From positions 10,550 to 24,234 of the forward strand of contig DCVQ01000003.1 in the NCBI GenBank assembly GCA_002328745.1: a stretch of DNA of 13,685 nt, given 5' to 3'. Of the stretch, positions 1-5,113 are shown piece after piece. The stretch is from Actinobacteria bacterium UBA2184 (GTDB lineage Bacteria; Actinomycetota; Coriobacteriia; Anaerosomatales; Anaerosomataceae). The notes below the pieces were generated by a model. That model saw nothing but the letters and a program-made list of their open reading frames with translations. It searched no databases and was not told where the DNA came from. Numbering within the stretch: position 1 is the stretch's first letter; each line of letters opens with the position of its first letter. Both the position numbers and the translations under genes were made by a program.

Positions 1-686
1 ACGAGCGCGTCGACCTCTTCGCGCATGAGGTCGGTGAGCTTCCGGCGCGCGAACGCGAGGGAGGCATCGCGCTCGCCAACGCGGTCGAGCGCCCCGCCGC
101 AGCACTGCATCTTGGTCGGGTAGTCGACGACCTGCGCGCCGAGCGCCGCCACGAGCTCCTCGACCTTGCTCGGGTTGAGCGGGTCGTCCCAGCGCACCGC
201 CGGCTGCGGGCGCAGCAGGTGGCAACCGTAGTGCACGGCGACGCGCATCCCCCACAGAGGACGCGTCACGGACGCACCCACCCGCCCTACGCCGAGGTCG
301 TCGGCGAGCCACTCCGCGAAGTGCCGGACCTGCGGACCGTCGCCGTAGTGCAGGTCCTCGCGCACGAGGCGGGCGTTCACGGCATCGCGGGCCCGCCAAT
401 CGGAGGCGAGGTGGCTGCCGGCCTCCTTGAAGGTCGAGTAGCAGCCGTTGCAGGGCGTCACGACGCCGAGACCGGCGCGCTCCACGATCGCGAGGTTGCG
501 GGCCGCAGCGGTGTAGAACGCGTTCTCGTCGTTGGCCTTCACGAGGGTGCCTTCAGGGCAGCACGTGTGGCCCGCCAGCTCGTGCACGGACGCGCCAAGG
601 TCGTCGAAGACGAGGCGCGTCGCCTTCTCGATCTGGGGGAATCTCGCGGGGATGGTGCATCCCCAGAAGACCGCGAACTCCCGCAT
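1..686 (-). CDS. hdrB: HdrB-like CCG-domain iron-sulfur protein (3' end outside window)
   Basis: The protein resembles subunit B of heterodisulfide reductase, which uses unusual non-cubane [4Fe-4S] clusters to reduce disulfides or pass electrons in HdrABC-type complexes. From the ATG at 686 it begins MREFAVFWGCTIPARFPQIE. The first CCG motif is complete: Cys10, Cys42-Cys43, Cys79 and Cys82, with spacings of 31, 35 and 2 residues that match the family pattern CX31-39CCX35-36CXXC. The second begins at Cys155 (YGCHLLRP) and Cys195-Cys196 (QCCGGA); its last CXXC lies beyond the window. 228 complete codons are visible, and the family is usually near 290 residues, so about a quarter is missing. The ribosome site is weak (GGCAGG at 700-695). 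The start lies about 25 bases after the terminator in its leader, so expression probably depends on read-through. Whether it acts with HdrA/HdrC or another partner cannot be seen. Confidence 0.88.
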   Translation of the reverse strand, partial: MREFAVFWGCTIPARFPQIEKATRLVFDDLGASVHELAGHTCCPEGTLVKANDENAFYTAAARNLAIVERAGLGVVTPCNGCYSTFKEAGSHLASDWRARDAVNARLVREDLHYGDGPQVRHFAEWLADDLGVGRVGASVTRPLWGMRVAVHYGCHLLRPQPAVRWDDPLNPSKVEELVAALGAQVVDYPTKMQCCGGALDRVGERDASLAFARRKLTDLMREEVDAL

Positions 687-708
687 GTCCTGTGCCTGCC
701 TCTCCCGG

Positions 709-753
709 AAAACGAAAAACGCCCACCCGGACCCCTATGGTCCGTGTGAGCGT
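709..753 (-). terminator. Intrinsic terminator in the leader of the HdrB-like gene
   Basis: Read on the minus strand, the 15-base arm ACGCTCACACGGACC (753-739) pairs with GGTCCGGGTGGGCGT (733-719) around a five-base loop. There is one G-T wobble and one A-G mismatch. The stem runs straight into TTTTT (719-715), CG and TTTT (712-709). This is the strongest terminator shape in the window. It lies between a promoter (804) and the start of the HdrB-like gene (686), so it acts as an attenuator of that gene rather than the end of another gene. Its 5' arm shares bases 753-748 with the second upstream hairpin, so the two cannot form together. Confidence 0.85.
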
Positions 754-791
754 CATTGCTCGTCTCTTCAGTTCGGCTCGCCGTTGAGCCG
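748..791 (-). promoter_or_regulatory. Probable ANTAR-responsive dual-hexaloop antiterminator RNA
   Basis: Two adjacent hairpins are seen on the minus strand. P1 is CGGCTC-AACGGC-GAGCCG (791-774) with a perfect six-pair stem. P2 is GAGC-AATGAC-GCTC (761-748) with a four-pair stem. A 12-base linker separates them. Both loops are six bases long with A at position 1 and G at position 4, and both are closed by a C-G pair. This is the known recognition pattern of ANTAR-domain antiterminators. The 3' strand and part of the loop of P2 are also the start of the terminator stem, so holding P2 would block termination. The gene at 964-1533 encodes an ANTAR protein, the obvious candidate partner. The structure is seen; the binding is inferred. 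Confidence 0.75.
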
Positions 792-798
792 TATGCGG

Positions 799-827
799 AT
801 TCTAGCAGGTTCCGCGCCTCCTGGGAA
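799..827 (-). promoter_or_regulatory. Promoter of the HdrB-like gene leader
   Basis: TAGAAT at 804-799 is preceded by TGC, giving an extended -10 (TGnTAGAAT). TTCCCA at 827-822, 17 bases upstream, is a poor but possible -35. Transcription would begin near 792, exactly where hairpin P1 of the leader starts. That placement is the main reason to believe the promoter. Confidence 0.55.
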
Positions 828-856
828 TACGCGGACGAAACGCGGCCGAAACGCAC

Positions 857-954
857 CGGGCCGCAGCCGCCGGAAGGGGGCGGAGCGATCCTTTCGGGGG
901 CGCGATCTTCGCGCCGAGGACAGAGCGCAGCCCCCTTCCGGCGGCTGCGGCTCG
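857..954. repeat. Long perfect inverted repeat with nested hairpin
   Basis: The 22-base arms 860-881 and 930-951 are perfectly complementary and GC-rich, and pairing continues with one wobble to 857/954. The 48-base interior holds a second perfect hairpin, GGCGCGA (899-905) and TCGCGCC (909-915), with a three-base loop. The element begins about ten bases after the stop of the ANTAR regulator. It may end the kinase-regulator transcript, although neither side has a T-run. It could also be a small palindromic repeat element present elsewhere in the genome. Confidence 0.8.
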
Positions 955-963
955 CGCGGGACG

Positions 964-1533
964 CTACCCTTCGGCCTCCGACGCGAGTACGACCGCTTCG
1001 GCGACGCCGCGGAGCGACATGCGCCGGTCCATCGCGAGCTTCTGCAGGCGACGGAACGCCTCGGGCTCGGTGAGCCCCTTCGCCATCAGCACGCCTTTGG
1101 CCCGGTCGAGCGCCTTGCGCGTCTCCAGCCGTTCGTTCAGGTCGCCCACCTCGGACTCGAGGGCACGCGCCTCGGCGAAGCGCGAGACCGCGACGGTCAT
1201 CGCCGGCAACACGTCCCGCTGCGTGAACGGCTTGACGATGTAGGCCATCGCGCCTGCGGCCGCGGCCGTCTCGACGTACGCCTGCTGGGAGAAGGCCGTG
1301 ACCATCACGACCGGCGCGATGCGCTCCTCGGCGATCACGCGGGCCGCCTGCAGTCCGTCGGTCCCCGGCATCTTCACGTCCATGAAGACGACATCGGGCG
1401 TGAGCTCGCGCGCCAGCGCGATCGCCTCGGCGCCGTCGCGCGCCTCGCCGGCCACCTCGTGGCCCTCGGCAACGAGCATCTCCCGCAGGTCCATGCGGAT
1501 GAGCGCCTCGTCCTCTGCGATGAGCACGCGCAT
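964..1533 (-). CDS. pdtaR: ANTAR-domain response regulator (PdtaR-like)
   Basis: A 189-residue two-domain regulator. Residues 1-120 are a CheY-like receiver: acidic pocket Glu7-Asp8, phosphoacceptor Asp52 (FMDVKMPG), Thr79 and Lys101 (VKPF). A short coiled linker (about 121-140) leads to an ANTAR three-helix RNA-binding domain (about 129-184) with the typical ALDRAKGVLMAKGLTEPEAF segment. ANTAR proteins bind dual-hexaloop RNA and stop intrinsic termination; phosphorylation of the receiver favours the active dimer. The length matches mycobacterial PdtaR. The ATG at 1533 lies six bases after the kinase stop, so the two are co-transcribed. The downstream gene on the same strand has a leader with the matching RNA motif. 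Family assignment is firm; the symbol is by similarity. Confidence 0.93.
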   Translation of the reverse strand: MRVLIAEDEALIRMDLREMLVAEGHEVAGEARDGAEAIALARELTPDVVFMDVKMPGTDGLQAARVIAEERIAPVVMVTAFSQQAYVETAAAAGAMAYIVKPFTQRDVLPAMTVAVSRFAEARALESEVGDLNERLETRKALDRAKGVLMAKGLTEPEAFRRLQKLAMDRRMSLRGVAEAVVLASEAEG

Positions 1534-1539
1534 GTCCGA

Positions 1540-2958
1540 TCAGCCATCCGTTCCGGTGAGCGGGACTGCGACCTCGACGACCGTCCCTCCGACGGTCCCG
1601 AACGTCAGTGTACCGCGCAGGTCGTCCTCGACGACGGTACGCACGATCGCGAGGCCGAGGTGGGCGGAGTCCTGGACGGTGAATCCTTCGGGAAGGCCCC
1701 TGCCGTCGTCGCTCACGGTCAAGCGCACTTCCTCGTCGGTCCGCTCCATCGCGACACCCACCGCGCCCGGCCCGTACGGCCCGGTGCCATGCTCGATGGC
1801 GTTGTGCACCAGTTCGGCGGCCACCAGCGCGAGCGACGTGGCGACCTGGGCGGGCACGAGCCCCGTCTCGCCCGTGACGGTGACCTCCACCTCGGCGCCG
1901 GGGCCGGCCAGCCCGCGGCGAACCATATCGACCACCGTGCGGACGGCGACGGCCAGGTCCACCGACTCGTCGGCGGACTCGGCCAGCATCTCGTGCACGA
2001 CGGCCATCGAGGAGACGCGCTCGACCGCCTCTTCGAGCGCGCTCGCCGCTTCATCAGTGGATGCGCGCCTGGCCTGGATGCGCAGCAGCGAGGCGATCGT
2101 CTGGAGGTTGTTCTTGACGCGGTGGTGCACCTCGCGGAGGGTCGCTTCTTTGACGCGCAGCTCCTGCTCGCGCCTGCGCGCCTCGGTGACGTCCTCGACG
2201 AGTACGAGCGCGCCCGCATCCAGGTCGATCGTCCGGTACGCCAGCACCCGCCCGCTGACCTCGAGGGTCGCGCTCCTGGCCATGTCGCTGCCGAGCACCG
2301 GCGCCACGGCAGTCGCTCCTCCCGGCAACGCCGAGGCGGGCGAGCCGACCACGGAGCCCTCGAGTCCCGCAAGCCGCATGATCGTCACCGCGTTGGGACT
2401 CGCGTACGCCACGAGCCCGTCAGGCGCGATCTCGAGCACGCCGTCGCCGGCGGTCCGCGTTGTCGAGTACGGCTCGCCCGTGTCGAGATCGAGCAGCGGA
2501 CCGGTCTGCAGTCGCTCGAACACCAGGCCCGCAAGCCTCATGAACGCGACCTCCATCTTGCCGGGGGCCTCGGCCGCGCCCTGCCCCACGTGGCGTACCA
2601 CGACCGCGTACGGCCGCTCGGCGGGACCGACAGGGTAGGCTGTCGCGCTGAACGCGATCCCGCGCCGCGTGCGCCTGCGCACCCCGCACGTGAGGGTCCC
2701 GCTCTCGAAGGAGTCGTACGCCTCCGGCTCGTCCCCGCGCGGGATGGCCTCGCCAACGCGCGTCACGGGAACGGCCGCTGTCGCGGTCATGGGCCGCGCG
2801 TCGGCGATGACCGTGAGCGCATCATCGGCTCCCGGCGCCAGCAGCGCGACATCGCTGTACCCGAGGTCGGCGGCGAGCTGCAGGTTATCGGCGACGTTGG
2901 CGACGTGCCGCTGCGCTGCGGCGTCGGGAGCCGTGGTCTCAGGTTCCAATATGTCCAT
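1540..2958 (-). CDS. pdtaS: Sensor histidine kinase, HisKA_2 type (PdtaS-like)
   Basis: 472 residues from the ATG at 2958, with no membrane segment, so a soluble sensor. Residues about 1-155 look like the GAF-like sensor domain of PdtaS. Residues about 165-262 look like a PAS domain (EIAPDGLVAYASPNAV). The HisKA_2 dimerisation helix carries REVHHRVKNNLQTIASLLR, with the phosphoacceptor in His278-His279. The ATPase domain shows the N box AAELVHNAIEHG (Asn386), DDGRG (417-421) and HLGLAIV (433-439). It would phosphorylate the adjacent ANTAR regulator. The open frame extends upstream to 3306, but that would overlap the divergent membrane-protein gene. The ATG at 2958 follows a TATAAT box and starts at the natural domain edge. 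The signal it senses cannot be told from sequence. Confidence 0.92.
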   Translation of the reverse strand: MDILEPETTAPDAAAQRHVANVADNLQLAADLGYSDVALLAPGADDALTVIADARPMTATAAVPVTRVGEAIPRGDEPEAYDSFESGTLTCGVRRRTRRGIAFSATAYPVGPAERPYAVVVRHVGQGAAEAPGKMEVAFMRLAGLVFERLQTGPLLDLDTGEPYSTTRTAGDGVLEIAPDGLVAYASPNAVTIMRLAGLEGSVVGSPASALPGGATAVAPVLGSDMARSATLEVSGRVLAYRTIDLDAGALVLVEDVTEARRREQELRVKEATLREVHHRVKNNLQTIASLLRIQARRASTDEAASALEEAVERVSSMAVVHEMLAESADESVDLAVAVRTVVDMVRRGLAGPGAEVEVTVTGETGLVPAQVATSLALVAAELVHNAIEHGTGPYGPGAVGVAMERTDEEVRLTVSDDGRGLPEGFTVQDSAHLGLAIVRTVVEDDLRGTLTFGTVGGTVVEVAVPLTGTDG

Positions 2959-2965
2959 GCCGATG

Positions 2966-2971
2966 ATTATA
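2966..2971 (-). promoter_or_regulatory. -10 box of the kinase-regulator operon, probably leaderless
   Basis: A perfect TATAAT on the minus strand ends eight bases before the kinase ATG (2958). With usual spacing, transcription would begin at or within a base or two of the ATG. No Shine-Dalgarno sequence is visible. Together this points to a leaderless mRNA, common in actinobacteria. No good -35 hexamer is seen. Confidence 0.55.
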
Positions 2972-3081
2972 GACACGGAGGACGTGCCGCAGACACGGCA
3001 GCCTACGTTGAGAACCATGGCTTGGCGGCCATCCGACCTGTATGATTGGCGTGTCCGGACCGCCCCGCGCCGTGGGTCAGG

Positions 3082-3087
3082 TATCAT
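3082..3087 (+). promoter_or_regulatory. Candidate -10 box for the membrane-protein gene
   Basis: TATCAT lies 33 bases before the ATG at 3121, with the ribosome site GGGAGGGG at 3109-3116 between them. A similar box, TATGAT, occurs at 3041-3046; both are followed by TGG. Neither has a convincing -35, so this rests on the -10 and spacing alone. The 162-base region 2959-3120 is a divergent promoter region shared with the kinase gene. Confidence 0.4.
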
Positions 3088-3120
3088 TGGGGGAGCGCGG
3101 GGCTCGTCGGGAGGGGATCC

Positions 3121-3693
3121 ATGTCGTTCGGTACGTCTGACACGTACATCTACACGTACGTCGTGTTCGCGTGCGTGTATCTTGTCGCGAGTCTCACGTT
3201 CGTTGCGAACGCACTCCGCGTGAGCACGGGGTTGTCGCGTGCCCGCGAGACCGCCATCGTTGCCGACCCGGCGGCGGTCCAGGAGGTCACTGAGGTGCTC
3301 GGGCACGGCCGGAAGCTCGTCGACTACACCCAGCTCGCCACCCTGCTGCCGCTCGTCTATATCGTCGGCAGCATGTTCCTCGGCACGGTGGTGATGAACG
3401 ACACCGCGCTGGCCAGGACGGTCAACGTCGGCTGGATCGCATTCACGGCGCTGTGCGCGCTGGCGAGCATCGTGCTCGCCTTCCTCGGCGTCCGGGCGGC
3501 CGGCGCGATCGGCCGGACGTCCGATCTGCCCGAGGAGCTTCCCGGTCAGGCGCCCGAAGCGCTTCAGCGTGTGGGGTTGCGCCTCGGCGTGAGCGCGGCC
3601 CTCCTGCTGCTGGTGGCGGTGTTCACCATGCTGAACCTGTGGTCGGTCGTCGACAGCCTCGGCGTGCTCGAAGGCGTCGACTTCCTCCTCTAG
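3121..3693 (+). CDS. Four-helix integral membrane protein of unknown function
   Basis: I do not recognise a family. The 190-residue protein has four hydrophobic segments at about residues 10-33, 72-92, 103-128 and 154-175. The loop 35-70 is polar and begins with basic residues (LSRARE). The loop 129-152 is acidic-rich (SDLPEELPGQAPE). There is no signal peptide cleavage site, cysteine pair or obvious metal ligand set. The start is supported by a strong ribosome site, GGGAGGGG at 3109-3116. The gene is divergent from the sensor kinase, and the tRNA-Leu promoter begins just after its stop codon. Its context gives no clear role. Codon use and base composition match the neighbours, so it appears native. 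Confidence 0.8.
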   Translation: MSFGTSDTYIYTYVVFACVYLVASLTFVANALRVSTGLSRARETAIVADPAAVQEVTEVLGHGRKLVDYTQLATLLPLVYIVGSMFLGTVVMNDTALARTVNVGWIAFTALCALASIVLAFLGVRAAGAIGRTSDLPEELPGQAPEALQRVGLRLGVSAALLLLVAVFTMLNLWSVVDSLGVLEGVDFLL

Positions 3694-3705
3694 CCAGCGC
3701 GCGAT

Positions 3706-3713
3706 GCTATAAT
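3706..3713 (+). promoter_or_regulatory. Extended -10 promoter of tRNA-Leu
   Basis: TGCTATAAT (TGn plus a perfect TATAAT at 3708-3713) lies 22 bases before the first tRNA base. Transcription would start near 3720. The -35 region would fall in the last codons of the membrane-protein gene and is not well conserved. The extended -10 and perfect hexamer fit a strong stable-RNA promoter. Confidence 0.6.
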
Positions 3714-3735
3714 CCGCAGGCGTTCGCGCGCCCTC

Positions 3736-3822
3736 GCCCGGGTGGCGGAATTGGCAGACGCGGAGGTCTCAAAAACCTCTGGCCGAAAGGTCGTGCGGGT
3801 TCGATTCCCGCCCCGGGCACCA
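3736..3822 (+). tRNA. tRNA-Leu (anticodon CAA)
   Basis: The cloverleaf is complete. The acceptor is GCCCGGG (3736-3742) with CCCGGGC (3812-3818). The anticodon stem is GAGGT/ACCTC around the loop CTCAAAA, which places CAA at 3770-3772 (reads UUG). The class II long variable arm is TGGCC-GAAA-GGTCG, and the T arm is GCGGG-TTCGATT-CCCGC (3795-3811). The terminal ACCA (3819-3822) is encoded in the DNA. The long variable arm is characteristic of leucine tRNAs, so the identity is secure. It appears to be transcribed alone. Confidence 0.96.
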
Positions 3823-3824
3823 CC

Positions 3825-3884
3825 ATCGTCGCGCGCGAAGCTCAGAAGCCGTTCCAGGCCGCCGGGCCAGGACTTCGCGACGAT
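3825..3884 (+). repeat. Inverted repeat downstream of tRNA-Leu, possible terminator
   Basis: ATCGTCGCG (3825-3833) pairs with CGCGACGAT (3876-3884). Allowing a four-base bulge, pairing continues through GAAG/CTTC. The interior is GC-rich and can also fold. A smaller inverted repeat follows, GGAGCA (3891-3896) with TGCTCC (3919-3924). There is no T-run, so a termination role is only a guess. The rest of 3885-4011 holds no gene that I can support. Confidence 0.4.
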
Positions 3885-4023
3885 CCTCCTGGAGCATCCG
3901 TGAGTCCGCGCCGCCCGGTGCTCCGCGAAATCGCCTGTGCGCGCAACGCATCAAGCGCTGCGACAGACGCCTTCGGGAATGAATCGGACTAGAACCGCCC
4001 GCACCTTCTCGCAAGGAGGACCC

Positions 4024-5040
4024 GTGACCGACCCCGATCTGCGCGCGTTCGCCCTCGGCCTGCCCAAGGCCGAGCTGCATCTCCACCTCGAAGGCACGCT
4101 CGAGCCGGAGCTGATGTTCGCCCTTGCCGGGCGCAACGGCATCCCGCTGCCGTACGAGAGTGCCGGCGCCGTGCGCGCGGCCTACGACTTCACCGACCTT
4201 CAGTCGTTCCTCGATCTCTACTACGCGGGCTGCGCGGTCCTCGTCACCGAACAGGACTTCTACGATCTCACCTACGCCTACCTCGCACGCATGGCCGACG
4301 AGGCCGTCCGGCACGTCGAGCCGTTCTACGACCCGCAGACCCACACCGCGCGCGGCGTCGCGTTCGAAACGGCGACCGACGGCATCCTCCGCGCGCTCGA
4401 GGACGGCGAGCGCGACTTCGGTATCACCTCCCGGCTGATCATGTCGTTCCTGCGCGACCTGCCCGCCGAGAGTGCGGCCGCGACACTCGAGGCCGCCCGG
4501 CCGTACGGGGCCCGCATCGCCGGCGTAGGCCTCGACTCCGCCGAGGTCGGTCACCCGCCGGAGGACTTCGCGGCCGTCTACGCCGTCGCACGGCAACGCG
4601 GTTACCGTCCGGTCGCCCACGCCGGCGAGGAGGGCCCGCCCGCGTACATCACCGGCGCCCTCGACGCGCTCGGCGCGCAGCGCATCGACCACGGCGTCCG
4701 CTGCCTCGAGGACCCCGCGCTCGTGGCACGTCTCGTCCGCGACCGCGTGCCCCTCACCGTCTGCCCTCTGTCCAACGTACGCCTTCGCGTCGTCGATACG
4801 CTCGGCGCCCACCCGCTCCGGCGCCTGATGGACGCGGGGCTGCTCGTGACGGTCAACTCGGACGACCCGGCGTACTTTGGCGGCTACCTCACCGACAACT
4901 ACCTGGCGGCCGCCCGGGAGCTCCGGCTCACGCGGGAAGATCTCGTCAGGCTTGCCGAGGCGTCGTTCGAGGCGTCCTTCCTCTCAGAGCACGAGAAGGC
5001 CGCGCGGATCGCGGAAGTGCGGGAGTACGCACGTTCGTAG
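4024..5040 (+). CDS. Adenine deaminase of the adenosine-deaminase superfamily
   Basis: This 338-residue metal-dependent hydrolase would deaminate adenine to hypoxanthine in purine salvage. Zinc ligands are seen in HLHLEG (His19, His21) and in HAGEEG, which also carries the catalytic Glu. The later His is in RIDHGVR and the Asp in NSDDPAYFGGYL. The segments GVGLDSAEVGHPP, HAGEEGPP, VCPLSNVRLRVV and NSDDPAYFGG are those of the adenine-specific branch (yeast Aah1, Pseudomonas type). True adenosine deaminases usually have HAGE followed by other residues and NTDDP, so automatic naming as adenosine deaminase would probably be wrong. The GTG start at 4024 follows a strong ribosome site, AAGGAGGA (4013-4020). 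Upstream in-frame ATGs lack one. The stop codon abuts the LexA box of the next gene. Confidence 0.87.
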   Translation: MTDPDLRAFALGLPKAELHLHLEGTLEPELMFALAGRNGIPLPYESAGAVRAAYDFTDLQSFLDLYYAGCAVLVTEQDFYDLTYAYLARMADEAVRHVEPFYDPQTHTARGVAFETATDGILRALEDGERDFGITSRLIMSFLRDLPAESAAATLEAARPYGARIAGVGLDSAEVGHPPEDFAAVYAVARQRGYRPVAHAGEEGPPAYITGALDALGAQRIDHGVRCLEDPALVARLVRDRVPLTVCPLSNVRLRVVDTLGAHPLRRLMDAGLLVTVNSDDPAYFGGYLTDNYLAAARELRLTREDLVRLAEASFEASFLSEHEKAARIAEVREYARS

Positions 5041-5057
5041 CGAACACATGTTCGCTA
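5038..5057. promoter_or_regulatory. LexA (SOS) box upstream of the helicase gene
   Basis: CGAACACATGTTCG at 5041-5054 fits the Gram-positive and actinobacterial LexA consensus CGAACRNRYGTTCG at every position. The palindrome extends to 9-base arms (TAGCGAACA and TGTTCGCTA) around CA. The left arm includes the TAG stop of the adenine deaminase gene. It lies about 60 bases before the helicase start and touches the expected -35 region, the right place for repression. Confidence 0.85.
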
Positions 5058-5071
5058 CTTCGGCGATTTCC

Positions 5072-5080
5072 TGCTAGCAT
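5072..5080 (+). promoter_or_regulatory. Helicase promoter, extended -10
   Basis: TGCTAGCAT gives an extended -10 (TAGCAT at 5075-5080). The best -35, TTCGCT at 5051-5056 with an 18-base spacer, lies inside the LexA palindrome, so LexA binding would block RNA polymerase. Transcription would start near 5087, leaving a short leader with GGGGAGG (5102-5108) before the ATG at 5114. Confidence 0.5.
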
Positions 5081-5113
5081 CGAGGCACCACCGCTCTCCC
5101 CGGGGAGGCCACG

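Noticed and set aside
553..756. Short minus-strand frame starting at the ATG inside the P2 loop, as a leader peptide
   Set aside because: It has no run of regulatory codons and continues far into the HdrB-like gene in another frame without a stop near the terminator, unlike a leader-peptide attenuator. The hexaloop model explains the region better.
532..3045. Plus-strand open frame of 837 codons opposite the kinase and regulator
   Set aside because: It is Arg/His/Asp-rich low-complexity translation antisense to two clear protein families; a shadow of high-GC codon bias.
3197..3211. CGTTCG-TTG-CGAACG palindrome as a second LexA box
   Set aside because: The half-sites are in the opposite order and spacing to a LexA box, and it lies inside coding sequence of the membrane protein.
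2959..3306. N-terminal extension of the kinase up to 3306
   Set aside because: It would overlap the divergent membrane-protein gene, crosses a TATAAT box and has no domain similarity.
3769..4812. Minus-strand open frame of 347 codons ending in CPGRESNPHDLSARGF
   Set aside because: That tail is the well-known spurious translation of the reverse strand of a tRNA-Leu; the rest is antisense to the deaminase.
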